40,642 bases of DNA from Comamonas odontotermitis (GTDB lineage Bacteria > Pseudomonadota > Gammaproteobacteria > Burkholderiales > Burkholderiaceae_C). Shown here one piece after another: positions 1-8,500 of this stretch. The position numbers and the translations under genes are program-made. The DNA lies in the NCBI RefSeq assembly GCF_014207855.1, contig NZ_JACHKZ010000032.1, positions 1 through 40,642 on the forward strand. The letters are read 5' to 3'. The notes beneath the pieces were generated by a model, which saw nothing but the letters and a program-made list of their open reading frames with translations, made no database searches and was not told the origin of the DNA. Position 1 is the first letter of the stretch; each line of letters opens with the position of its first letter.

Positions 1-41
1 TCACCGAGCTGGGCACGCCCCAAACGGTGGCCGTGGCATAA
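1..41 (+). CDS. IS5-family transposase, C-terminal fragment
   Basis: The frame read from position 3 gives TELGTPQTVAVA followed by a TAA stop at 39-41. An ending of this kind (MTELGxPxTVAVA-like) fits the end of IS903-group DDE transposases, and the stop lies a short distance inside the terminal inverted repeat at 78-95. Only about 12 codons are in the window, so no catalytic residues can be checked. The call rests mainly on position relative to the inverted repeat. Confidence 0.6.
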   Translation, partial: TELGTPQTVAVA

Positions 42-95
42 CTAAGTCTGGGGTTTGGGGAGACTCAGTCTCAAACCGATTTATGCAACAAAGCC
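1..95 (+). mobile_element. Right end of an IS5-family (IS903-like) insertion sequence, truncated by the window start
   Basis: Positions 78-95 (gatttatgcaacaaagcc) are the reverse complement of an IS903-type terminal repeat starting GGCTTTGTTGCA. The same terminal sequence with one mismatch opens the element at 40550-40567. The tail of a transposase frame ends at 41, leaving about 54 non-coding bases to the element end, a normal layout for this group. Immediately after 95 the base composition becomes strongly AT-rich. The 9 bases after the end (tttttcaaa) do not match the 9 before the right-hand element (aattcagag), so the two ends are not two sides of one insertion event. Confidence 0.8.
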
Positions 96-276
96 TTTTT
101 CAAATATCAAAAATAAAATCAAAGGGAAAATATATATAATTTCAATCTTCTCAATATAAGTTTATTCTGGCAACATCGAGTGAATGGATGTGAAATTAAA
201 TATAATTCAGGAGATTTTTTAATATGCATGGCAGAGCAGGCTTTAATAAATTTAAAATAGGTTATTATTGGGGTCA
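96..276. other. AT-rich flank of the IS, no convincing gene
   Basis: This stretch is far richer in A and T than the rest of the window. A good ribosome-binding sequence (caggaga, 208-214) precedes an ATG at 224 that opens an 18-codon frame ending in TGA at 278-280. That stop overlaps the ATG at 277, which opens the small broken gene described next. Such an overlap suggests translational coupling, so the 18-codon frame may be a leader or the remains of an upstream gene. I recognise nothing in its sequence. Confidence 0.3.
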
Positions 277-616
277 ATGAGTGTCTGCAGAAAATAATAT
301 TCTCAATTATTCTTGTGCTATTCGTCAGTGCATTATGTATTTTGCTGCATGACTACAAATACAGAGTCATCGGAGATAAAGATGTAATTGCTGCCAATTG
401 CCTCAAACACTCCTATCAAGAGCCGGTGGGGAAAAAGATGTAATTAGGATTACGCAAGAGTACGGGTCTGTAATTCAGGGGGATGAAATTTACAGATATA
501 AATCTCGTAAGGGTTGTGTAGAGGAAATTGCGGTCACGGCGGAAGGCGGGTGCGATACGGTAGGTCTGACCACTCCAGGTGAAGGCACCTTTTTTGCTCA
601 ATGTGTCGAAAAATAG
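277..616 (+). pseudogene. Small membrane-anchored or secreted protein gene, frameshifted, unknown function
   Basis: Two adjacent frames together make one plausible small protein. One frame, open to a TAA at 441-443, reads a hydrophobic segment (QKIIFSIILVLFVSALCILL, about 288-347) followed by a polar stretch. The other, up to a TAG at 614-616, reads a polar, cysteine-containing C-terminal part ending FFAQCVEK. The frames would join if one base were added in the G4A5 run at 428-436. A second single-base shift near 280 is needed to use the ATG at 277. The joined product would have one N-terminal membrane segment and a soluble domain of about 80 residues with several cysteines. AT-rich composition and the neighbouring IS suggest transferred DNA. 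Function unknown; a small immunity-type or lipoprotein-like role is only a guess. Sequencing error in the homopolymer is possible. Confidence 0.4.
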
Positions 617-893
617 TTGTAGGGACTGTGCTGTTGTTTCAGAGGGTGCTTGTCCTCGATTTCAGGGAGTCGCTTTCTATCAAGAGGTGCTAACACAACC
701 CAGCAAATGGTAGATTTGCGATTGAGGTGAGGCGCGAAGCCGCAGTACAGACGTACGACAAGGCAACGCAAAGACGTCTCAAGGATTGTGCTAGCGGCTC
801 TAAAGGCCTTCCAGTCAGGCATGCCGCACTGACAACCTCCTTCGGCGTGCCGGCGTACTTCTACGTACGAATGATCCCTGGCCGCGAGGCTGC

Positions 894-1067
894 AGCGCCA
901 CCGTCTACATCTACGACCTGCAGGGCAACGAACTGGGCTGCACATTTAATGGAAAGAAAACCGCCTCTGACCAGTGGGACGGCGCCTACAGCCAGAAATG
1001 CACCAACGCACGCGGCTACAGCACCGCTACCACGTACGACACCAACTACCAGACACAAAGCAACCCG
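894..1067 (+). pseudogene. Remnant of an unrecognised gene next to the aminotransferase 3' end
   Basis: The stretch 617-1076 holds no intact gene. Within it, the frame starting at 894 reads a protein-like passage rich in Tyr, Thr, Asn and Gly (for example TVYIYDLQGNELGCTF), including two cysteines, and runs without a start codon into DNA that is antisense to the aminotransferase. The neighbouring frame just upstream (about 838-886) also looks protein-like (FGVPAYFYVRMIPG), so a frameshift or junction may lie near 886-894. The passage resembles the C-terminal part of a secreted or surface protein, but I cannot name a family. It is best read as debris left by rearrangement beside the IS. Confidence 0.25.
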
Positions 1068-1076
1068 ATGGCTCGC

Positions 1077-2240
1077 CTACAGCTTGCGCAGCCGCTCCAG
1101 CGCTGCCAGCAGGGTTTCGTCCTTCTTGGCAAAGCAAAAGCGCACCACCTGCTGGTCGAAGCCATCGCCATAGAAGGCGGACAGCGGGATGGCGGCAACG
1201 CCCAGGTTCTTGACCAGTTGCTGGCAGAAATCGGCTTCGCTGGCGTCCGTCACGGCAGAGATATCGACACACTGGAAGTAGGTGCCCGGGCAGGGCAGCA
1301 ACTGCAGGCGCGAGCCTTCGAGGCCTGCGCGGAAGAGATCGCGCTTTTTCTGGTAGAACGCGGGCAGATCAAGGTAGGGGGCCGGGTACTTCAAGTAATC
1401 GGCCAGGCCCACCTGCATGGGCGTGTTGACGGTGAACACGTTGAACTGGTGCACCTTGCGGAATTCTGCAGTCAGCGCTGCGGGCGCTGCAACGGTGGCC
1501 ACCTTCCATCCGGTGACGTGGAAGGTTTTGCCAAAGCTGCTGACCACATAGGTGCGAGCCGCCAGGGCCGGGTAGCGCGAAGCGCTTTCGTGGCGTGCGC
1601 CGTCGTACACCATGTGCTCATACACCTCGTCGGACAGCAGCAGGATGTTGCTGGGCGCCAGCAGGTCTTCGAGCTGCTGCATCTCCTGCGCCGTCCAGGT
1701 GGTGCCGCTGGGGTTGTGCGGGGTGTTGATGAGCATCAAGCGGGTTTTGGGCGTGATGGCAGCGGCGATCCTGCCGAAATCGGGGCGGAATGTTTTGGGC
1801 GTGAGCGGCACACGCACGGGCACGCCACCGGCCAGCTCGATGTTGGGCACGTAGCTGTCGTAGCAGGGGTCGAGCACGATCACTTCGTCGCCCGGGCTCA
1901 CGCAGCTCAGGATGATGGTCAGGATGGCCTGGGTGGCACCGGCGGTGACGGTGATCTCGCTCGTGGCGTCATAGCGTCTGCCATATAGCGCTTCGATTTT
2001 CTGCGACACCACCTCGCGCAGCGCAGGCACGCCAGTCATCGGCGGGTATTGGTTGTGGCCCGCCTGCATGGCACGGGTCACTCCTTCGATCAGCGCCGGG
2101 TCGCAGCCAAAATCCGGAAAGCCCTGGCCCAGATTGACCGCCTTGTGCTCGGCAGCCAGTGCCGACATGACGGTGAAGATGGTGGTGCCTACCTGGGGCA
2201 GACGGCTGGGAAAGCTGGGTGTGGAGACGGTGGCAGTCAT
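1077..2240 (-). CDS. Methionine aminotransferase-type PLP enzyme (class I/II, YbdL-like)
   Basis: A 387-residue cytoplasmic fold-type I aminotransferase. The PLP lysine is K238 in SSFGKTFHVTGWK; the phosphate/ring-binding residues are visible as N176 (NTPHNPSG), D204 and Y207 (SDEVYEH). The N-terminal NLGQGFPDF and YPPMTGVPALRE segments are typical of the YbdL/kynurenine aminotransferase branch, which transaminates methionine and aromatic amino acids with 2-oxo acids, and is often annotated as methionine aminotransferase. Length matches YbdL (about 386). The gene is transcribed leftwards, 82 bp after the CysB-type regulator, with a palindromic repeat copy between them; a sulfur-amino-acid role suits the sulfur-gene context, but substrate preference is inferred. 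Its 3' end abuts the degraded region near the IS. Confidence 0.85.
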   Translation of the reverse strand: MTATVSTPSFPSRLPQVGTTIFTVMSALAAEHKAVNLGQGFPDFGCDPALIEGVTRAMQAGHNQYPPMTGVPALREVVSQKIEALYGRRYDATSEITVTAGATQAILTIILSCVSPGDEVIVLDPCYDSYVPNIELAGGVPVRVPLTPKTFRPDFGRIAAAITPKTRLMLINTPHNPSGTTWTAQEMQQLEDLLAPSNILLLSDEVYEHMVYDGARHESASRYPALAARTYVVSSFGKTFHVTGWKVATVAAPAALTAEFRKVHQFNVFTVNTPMQVGLADYLKYPAPYLDLPAFYQKKRDLFRAGLEGSRLQLLPCPGTYFQCVDISAVTDASEADFCQQLVKNLGVAAIPLSAFYGDGFDQQVVRFCFAKKDETLLAALERLRKL

Positions 2241-2260
2241 GGATTTGCAGTGTTATACGT

Positions 2261-2305
2261 AGCTAGCGCCCGTTGGCCGGGCGCTGGTAGCTATCAATTC
2301 ATGAG
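2261..2305. repeat. Dispersed intergenic palindrome, copy A
   Basis: The arms AGCTAGCGCCC and GGGCGCTGGTAGCT flank a short loop (about gttggcc). Compared with other copies the inner stem CTT/AAG is replaced by CCC/GGG, a paired change that keeps the stem. It lies between the aminotransferase and cysB, both on the minus strand. No T-run follows the stem, so a simple terminator is not evident. Confidence 0.6.
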
Positions 2306-2322
2306 TATTTTAGACGCTGGGC

Positions 2323-3264
2323 TTACAGTTCATAGTCCGCCACGTGACCGACCATGGCGCGGTCGATCAGGTCATGGCTCAAGCGGTCGCTCAGCAGCTC
2401 GGCAAACTTGTAGACGAAGTTGCGCATGTAGGCGCCGCGCTTGAAGGCCACACGTGCCACGCTCTGGCCGAACAGGTAGCCCATGGGGCGCACCGCCAGG
2501 TCCTTGAGCGGGTCGTCGCGCATGGCCATCTCGGCCACGATGCCGATACCCAGGCCCAGGCGCACATAGGTCTTGATCACGTCGGAGTCGATGGCCTCCA
2601 GCACGATGCGCGGCGTGAGCTGGCGCGAGGCCATGGCTGCATCGATCTTGCCGCGCCCGGTAAAGCTGGGGTGGTAGGTGATCAGCGGCTCATTGGCAAT
2701 GTCTTCGAGCGTGACGCGCTCTTTCTGCGCCAATGGATGCTGGTGCGGCATGACCAGCACGTGCTGCCATTCGTAGCAGGGCAGGGTGACGAGGTCGGGG
2801 TAATCCGCCAGCGATTCGGTGGCCATGCCGATATCGGCCTGCTCGTCGATCACCATGCGCGCTACTTCGGCAGGCGTGGCCTGGTGCAGGCTGACGGTGA
2901 CCTTGGGGTAGTGCTCACGCAGCTTGGCCACGGGCGTGGGCAGCACATAGCGGGCCTGCGTGTGGGTGGTAGCAATCGACAGCGTGCCGCTGTCCTGGGT
3001 GCTGAACTGGTCGCCGATGCGCTTCAGGTTACCCACTTCGCGCATGATGATCTCAATGCTTTTGAGCACCTGCTGGCCGGGTTCGGTAATGCGCTTCAAG
3101 CGCTTGCCGTGGCGGGCGAAGATGTCGATGCCCAGCTCTTCTTCCAGCTCGATGATGGCCTTGGAAACACCGGGTTGCGAAGTATGCAGCGCCTTGGCGG
3201 CCTCGGTCAGGTTGAGGTTGCGGCGCGCGGCCTCTTGCACGAAGCGGAACTGATGCAGGTTCAT
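2323..3264 (-). CDS. cysB: CysB-type LysR transcriptional regulator
   Basis: A 313-residue LysR-family activator. The N-terminal winged helix-turn-helix covers about residues 1-60 (LNLTEAAKALHTSQPGVSKA), and the effector domain carries the CysB hallmark TTHTQARYVLP near residue 100 and LEAIDSDVIKTYVRLGLGIG near 225-245. CysB proteins bind N-acetylserine and sulfate/thiosulfate-type ligands and activate the sulfate assimilation genes. The cys operon lies about 9 kb away on the same strand. The gene is followed by the aminotransferase and preceded, after about 250 bp, by the CbiX-type chelatase gene. A clear paralog sits at 24238-25218, so which of the two is the master regulator and which a specialised one (Cbl/SsuR-like) cannot be settled from sequence alone. 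Position and length favour this one as CysB proper. Confidence 0.88.
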   Translation of the reverse strand: MNLHQFRFVQEAARRNLNLTEAAKALHTSQPGVSKAIIELEEELGIDIFARHGKRLKRITEPGQQVLKSIEIIMREVGNLKRIGDQFSTQDSGTLSIATTHTQARYVLPTPVAKLREHYPKVTVSLHQATPAEVARMVIDEQADIGMATESLADYPDLVTLPCYEWQHVLVMPHQHPLAQKERVTLEDIANEPLITYHPSFTGRGKIDAAMASRQLTPRIVLEAIDSDVIKTYVRLGLGIGIVAEMAMRDDPLKDLAVRPMGYLFGQSVARVAFKRGAYMRNFVYKFAELLSDRLSHDLIDRAMVGHVADYEL

Positions 3265-3516
3265 AAAAGATTCGGCCTGCGCCCAGCGGCTGCGCGCGCT
3301 TTACACAGGTCCTACAAGATTATGGAATATTGATCTGCATCATTATGCTTCATTGGAATATAAACGCCAGTGATATCGATAGAACACTGAAATTTTGCCG
3401 GGATTCGGCAGGCCAATGTTGGCGGTAGCGCTAGTGGCGCCCGGATTGCCAGCGCATGGGCGCATCACTCACCAGCGCACCGGCATAGCAAGGCCACAAG
3501 AGCGACGCGCGGGGTG

Positions 3517-3909
3517 TCAGCTTTGCAGATAGCCGGCGGCCATGCTCGCCAGCAACTGCATCACCCGGTCGTCTTCACCCATGGCGGGCGCGATGGTCAG
3601 GGTCATCTGCGGAAATTGCGGTGCCGTGCGTTGCACCAGGGCGGGGATGTCGTCACGTGCATGCTTGCCCACCCCAAACAGCAGCGGCCAGATGGTGACT
3701 TGCGTCAACTGCGGGTGCTGCTGCACCAGCTGCTCCAAGGCGGCGCCCAGTGCTGGCTCGCACCAGTCCAGGTAGGCGCAGGCAACAGCTGCCTGCGGCC
3801 TATCCTGCTGCACCAGGGCCAGCAGCCGTTCGGCATTGCCGCGCCAGACCGGGTCCTTGGAGCCATGCGAGAGCAAAATCACTCCGGAAGCGGGGGAGGA
3901 GATGGGCAT
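3517..3909 (-). CDS. cbiX: CbiX/SirB-type sirohydrochlorin chelatase
   Basis: A 130-residue short-form class II chelatase. The N-terminal VILLSHGSKDPVW carries the metal-binding histidine of the family and WPLLFGVGKHARDDIP the second conserved histidine region. These enzymes insert cobalt, or iron, into sirohydrochlorin; the short single-domain form works as a homodimer. The start at 3909 is chosen because AAGGAG lies 6 bases before that ATG; an in-frame upstream extension to 3975 has no such site and a low-complexity sequence. It lies upstream of cysB and 13 kb from a siroheme-dependent sulfite reductase, and no other cobalamin genes are seen, so ferrochelatase for siroheme is the likelier job here. 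That assignment is inferred from context. Confidence 0.85.
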   Translation of the reverse strand: MPISSPASGVILLSHGSKDPVWRGNAERLLALVQQDRPQAAVACAYLDWCEPALGAALEQLVQQHPQLTQVTIWPLLFGVGKHARDDIPALVQRTAPQFPQMTLTIAPAMGEDDRVMQLLASMAAGYLQS

Positions 3910-4210
3910 CGGATGCTCCTTAGGTGGTGGGCTGGGTAGTTGGCTGATCGGTTGCGGGTGCGCCAGACACTCCATGTGGCGAAAAAGAAACCGGTGTCAG
4001 CAAGGGGACTCGAAGGGAACCTTTGCGCATTATCGCTTTCCCATAGAGCATTGCAGCGGCTGTATCGTCCGGATACCGGCTGTAGCAGAATGTGAGATTC
4101 GCCGGAGCGCGGCATGGCGGCAAGCGCAAGCCAATCCGCTGGCAGGCTTTACATTTCCTACATATTAAGCTGCAAAAATAGTAGTTTGATCTCTACCAAA
4201 ATCACCACCG
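3910..4210. other. Divergent intergenic region between cbiX and the RND operon
   Basis: About 300 bp with no gene. It must hold the promoters of the leftward chelatase gene and the rightward efflux operon. The stretch nearest the efflux genes (about 4145-4200) is AT-rich (ttacatttcctacatatt) and is the likely promoter zone, but no clearly spaced -35/-10 pair stands out. No local repressor gene of TetR or MarR type lies beside it. I saw no convincing riboswitch. Confidence 0.4.
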
Positions 4211-5515
4211 ATGATGCTGGATGCCCATTCTCCCTCTCGCCGCCCCATGGTTGCTTCTGCCCCTTTGCATTCAGCCCTTTCACTCCCATCTTCCGGCTGG
4301 CGTAGCGCCGCAGCTATGGCGGCCATTGCCTTGCTAGCGGCATGTTCCGAGAAGAAGGCTATGGAGGCGCCTGCGGCCAAGGCGGCCGAGGTGGGAATCA
4401 TCACCGTGCAGCCGACTGCGCAGAGCCTGATGGCCGAGCTGCCGGGCCGCACCAGCGCCTTCATGATGGCCGACATTCGTCCCCAGGCCAACGGCATCGT
4501 CGAAAAGCGCCTGTTTACCGAGGGCGCGCAGGTCAAGGCCGGGCAGGTGCTCTACCAACTGGATGACCGCTCGGCCACCGCTGCCGTCAACAGCGCCCAG
4601 GCAGCGGTTGCCAAGGCCAAGGCCACCGCACAGACTGCGCGCAGCAACGCCGCGCGCAATGCCGAGCTGGTGAAGATCGACGCGATCAGCCGCCAGGTGT
4701 ATGACGACAGCCAGGCAGCGGTTGCGCAGACCGCATCCGATGTCGCCGTGGCGCAGGCCGCGCTGGACAACGCCAAGGTCAACCTGCAGTACACCCGTAT
4801 CACATCGCCCATCAGCGGCCGGGTCAGCACCTCTTCGGTAACGCCGGGCGCGCTGGTCACGGCCAACCAGACGGCACCGCTCACCACGGTGGTGCAGCTC
4901 GATCCGATGTATGTGGATTTCACGCAGTCGAGCACCGAGATGCTGCAGCTGCAGCGCGATCTGGCGGCCGGGCGCTTCCAGAAGGTCGATGGCGACCAGA
5001 TTCCGGTGCGCATTCGCCTGGATGACGGCACCCAGTATCCGCACACTGCCAAGCTCAAGTTTGCGGGTGTGATCGTCAATGCCACCACGGGCACCGTCAC
5101 TCTGCGCGCGCAGGTACCCAACCCCGATGGGATGCTGATGCCCAATATGTATGTGCAGGCCCTGCTGCCCACGGCAGTGGCGCCCGATGCGCTGCTGGTG
5201 CCGCAGCAGTCGGTCACCCGCGATCTGACCGGCCGCGCCAGCGTGATGGTGGTGGGCCAGGACGACAAGATCGAGAAGCGCCCCCTGGAGATTGATCGTG
5301 CCATCGGCAACCAGTGGCTGGTGGGCAGTGGCCTCAAGGCAGGCGAGCGTGTGGTGGTGGATGGTTTCCAGCGTGTGAAGGTGGGCGACAAGGTGCACCC
5401 CACCGTGGTTGACCTCAAGGCCAAGGCTGACAAGCCGCGCAGCCCGGGACGAGCGCCTGGTGAATCGGCAGCGCCTGCCGCGCCCGCTGCTTCTGCACCT
5501 GCAGTTGCCAAATAA
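4211..5515 (+). CDS. RND efflux periplasmic adaptor lipoprotein (AcrA/MexA family)
   Basis: A 434-residue membrane fusion protein. A hydrophobic segment ends in the lipobox LLAAC (Cys45 from the first ATG), predicting export and lipid anchoring to the inner membrane. The AcrA layout follows: first lipoyl half (GIVEKRLFTEGAQVKAGQVL), an alanine-rich coiled-coil hairpin with QVYDDSQAAVAQ, the second lipoyl half (YTRITSPISGRVS), then the beta-barrel and membrane-proximal domains (LLVPQQSV). The C-terminus is a long Ala/Pro-rich tail. It bridges the pump and the outer-membrane channel encoded immediately downstream (29 bp gap to the pump gene). Starts at 4214 or 4247 are also possible; no strong ribosome site decides. 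Confidence 0.92.
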   Translation: MMLDAHSPSRRPMVASAPLHSALSLPSSGWRSAAAMAAIALLAACSEKKAMEAPAAKAAEVGIITVQPTAQSLMAELPGRTSAFMMADIRPQANGIVEKRLFTEGAQVKAGQVLYQLDDRSATAAVNSAQAAVAKAKATAQTARSNAARNAELVKIDAISRQVYDDSQAAVAQTASDVAVAQAALDNAKVNLQYTRITSPISGRVSTSSVTPGALVTANQTAPLTTVVQLDPMYVDFTQSSTEMLQLQRDLAAGRFQKVDGDQIPVRIRLDDGTQYPHTAKLKFAGVIVNATTGTVTLRAQVPNPDGMLMPNMYVQALLPTAVAPDALLVPQQSVTRDLTGRASVMVVGQDDKIEKRPLEIDRAIGNQWLVGSGLKAGERVVVDGFQRVKVGDKVHPTVVDLKAKADKPRSPGRAPGESAAPAAPAASAPAVAK

Positions 5516-5544
5516 AAAGAAGCAAGAAGAAAAAGGCAGCACCC

Positions 5545-8500
5545 ATGGCACAGTTCTTTATCCAGCGCCCCATTTTTGCGTGGGTGATCGCCATCGTCAT
5601 CATGCTGGGCGGCGCCTTGTCCATTTTCAAGTTGCCGCTGGAGCAATACCCCGAGATCGCGCCGCCGCGCGTGACGATTGGCGCCCAGTACACCGGCGCA
5701 TCGGCTGAAACGGTGGAAAATTCGGTCACGCAGATCATCGAGCAGCAGATCAAGGGCATCGACAACATGCTCTACATGAGCTCGTCGAGCAGCGCGTCCG
5801 GCCAGTCGCGCATCACGCTCACCTTTGCACCCGGCACCAATGTGGACGTGGCCCAGGTGCAGGTGCAGAACAAGATCCAGGGCGCCTTGAACCGCCTGCC
5901 CGATGCGGTCAAGAGCCGGGGCGTCTTCATCAACAAGGGCGGCCAGGATTTTCTGGTCACCTACAGCTTTTATTCCAAGGATCCGTCGATCACCGAGGTG
6001 GACATTGGCGACTACATCAACTCCAACCTGGTCGATGTGATCGGCCGTATCGAAGGGGTAGGGGACGTCAACGTCTTTGGCACCTTCTATGCCATGCGGG
6101 TGTGGATGGACCCGGCCAAGATGGAGAAATACGGCCTCGTGCCGTCCGATCTGGTGAACGCGCTCAATGCGCAGAATGCCCAGGTCTCGGCGGGCCAACT
6201 GGGGGCCTTGCCTGCTGTTGAGAACCAGCAGCTCAACGCCACCATCACGGCGCGCACCAAGCTCAAGACGGTGGACCAGTTTGAGAACATCGTGCTCAAG
6301 GCTGCCACTGACGGCTCGGTCGTCACCATCGCCGATGTGGCGCGGGTGGAGCTGGGGGCCGACAACCTCTCGATCCAGGCCAAGCTCAACGGCATGCGCG
6401 GCGCGGGCATGGGCATCATCCTGGCCGACGGTGCCAATGCCATGGCGGTATCAGATGCCGTGGCTGCCAAGCTGGCAGAGATGAAGCCGTTCTTCCCCAA
6501 CCAGATCGAGTACTTCGTCAGCTCGGATTCGACCCCCTTCGTGCGCGCCTCGATCCACGAGGTGGTGAGCGCGCTGGGTGAAGCCATGGTGCTGGTGGTG
6601 ATTGTGATGTTCATCTTCCTGCAGAACCTGCGGGCCACCCTGATTCCCGCGATTGCCGTGCCGGTGGTGTTGCTGGGCACCTTCGGCGTGCTGTCCATCG
6701 CGGGCTACTCCATCAACACCCTGACCATGTTTGCCATGGTGCTGGCCATTGGCCTGCTGGTGGACGACGCCATCGTGGTGGTCGAGAACGTCGAGCGCGT
6801 GATGCACGAGACGGGCCTGTCCGCCAAGGAAGCCACCAAGCTCTCCATGCGTGAAATCACGCCCGCCCTGGTGGGCATTGGGGTCACGCTGTCGGCGGTG
6901 TTCGTGCCCATGGCGTTCTTTGGCGGCTCGACCGGGGTGATCTACCGCCAGTTCTCCATCACCATCGTCGCGGCCATGGCGCTGTCGGTGTTTGTGGCGC
7001 TGACGCTGACGCCAGCGCTGTGCGCCACCATCCTCAAAGCGCCGCAAGAGGATGCGCACCACGAGCGCGCCGTCCGCACAGGTCTGCTGGGCGTGAGCGA
7101 CCGGTTCTTCCGCTGGTTCAACCGCAGCTTTGACGCAACCGCCAGCCGCTACCAGAGCACGGTGGCCTACAGCCTGCGCCGCGCCAAGCGCATGATGCTG
7201 ATCTTTGTGGCCGTGCTGGCCGCCATCTGGATCGTGGCACGTGTGCTGCCCACGTCCTTCCTGCCGGACGAAGACCAGGGCTTTCTGTACGTCAACGTCA
7301 ATCTGCCTGCAGGCGCCGCCGACGCGCGACTGCAGGACGTGCTGGACGAGGTGCGCGACTACCTGCTGGACCAGCCCGACATCATCAGTTTCAACCAGGT
7401 ATCGGGGCTCAATGGCGACCAGAGCTCGGCGCGCGGCTTCATCCGCTTGAAACCCTGGGAGGAACGCCCTCTGGCCAGCCAGGCGGCCAATGCCATCGCC
7501 TTCAAGGCCAACAAGGATCTGGCACGCATCCGCGATGCCCGCGTGTACGTGATGATGCCGCCTGCCGTGCGGGGCCTGGGCTCGAATGCAGGCTTCAACT
7601 TCATGATCAAGGACATCAACGGCCTGGGCCACAGCGCCTTGCTGGCAGCCACCAACAAGGTGTTGGAAGAAGCCCGCAAAAGCAACCTGCTGACCGCCGT
7701 GCGCACCACCAACCTCGACGACGCCAGCGAGCTGCGCGTGGAGGTGGACGACCGCAAGGCCGCAGCGCTGGGCCTGTCATACAACGACATCAACAGCACG
7801 CTCTCCAGCGCCATGGGCGGCACCTATGTGAACGACTTTCTGAACAACGGCCGCGTCAAGCGCGTGTATGTGCAGGGCGATGCCAAGTACCGCATGCTGC
7901 CGCAGGACATTGGCCAGTGGACGGTGCGCAACAACAAGGGCGAGATGGTGCCTTTCAGCGCCTTTGCCAGCAGCCACTGGGCCTACGGCTCGCCGCAGCT
8001 GCTGCGCTACAACGGTGCCCCTGCGTATGAAATCATCGGCAGCTCCGCCCCCGGCGTGAGCTCGGGTGTGGCCATGCAGACCATCGAGGACATCCTCAAG
8101 CAACTGCCGCCCGGCATTGGCTACGAATGGACGGGCGCCTCGCTGCAGGAGCGCCAGTCGGGTGCGCAGGCGCCCATGCTGTACGCCATCTCGATCCTGT
8201 TCGTTTTCCTGTGCCTGGCTGCGCTGTACGAAAGCTGGACGGTGCCGCTGTCGGTGATGCTGGCCGTGCCGCTGGGCGTCATCGGCGCGCTGCTGTCCAC
8301 GTATACGCGCGGGCTGACGAACGACGTGTACTTCCAGGTCGGCCTGCTCACCACTGTGGGGCTGGCCGCGAAGAACGCCATTCTGATCGTGGAATTTGCC
8401 GTGCAGCTGCAAGAGCAGGGCAAGAGCGTTTTCGACGCCGTGGTGGCCGCCGTGCGGCTGCGGCTGCGCCCCATTCTGATGACCTCGCTGGCCTTTGGCT

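Noticed and set aside
428..440. Programmed -1 frameshift at GGGGAAAAAG
   Set aside because: The zero-frame codons are ggg aaa aag, which lack the A_AAA_AAG or X_XXY_YYZ arrangement, and no downstream stimulatory hairpin was found. A mutation or sequencing error is simpler.
598..945. A 115-codon minus-strand frame in the left flank
   Set aside because: It has no ribosome site, an Arg/Cys-rich composition and no family likeness, and it overlaps the plus-strand remnants. It is not supported as a gene.
3910..4210. Possible cobalamin riboswitch upstream of cbiX
   Set aside because: The minus strand has scattered GGGAA- and CCCGCAAC-like pieces, but no ordered B12 box (GCCACTG-type) and no consistent stems, so it does not meet the consensus.
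4552..6198. A 548-codon open frame on the minus strand across the RND adaptor and pump genes
   Set aside because: It is antisense to two unmistakable efflux genes, has His/Arg/Leu-rich shadow composition, and no domain. Similar long antisense frames at 4334-5551, 8121-9629 and 18839-20203 are rejected for the same reason; they follow from the high GC content.
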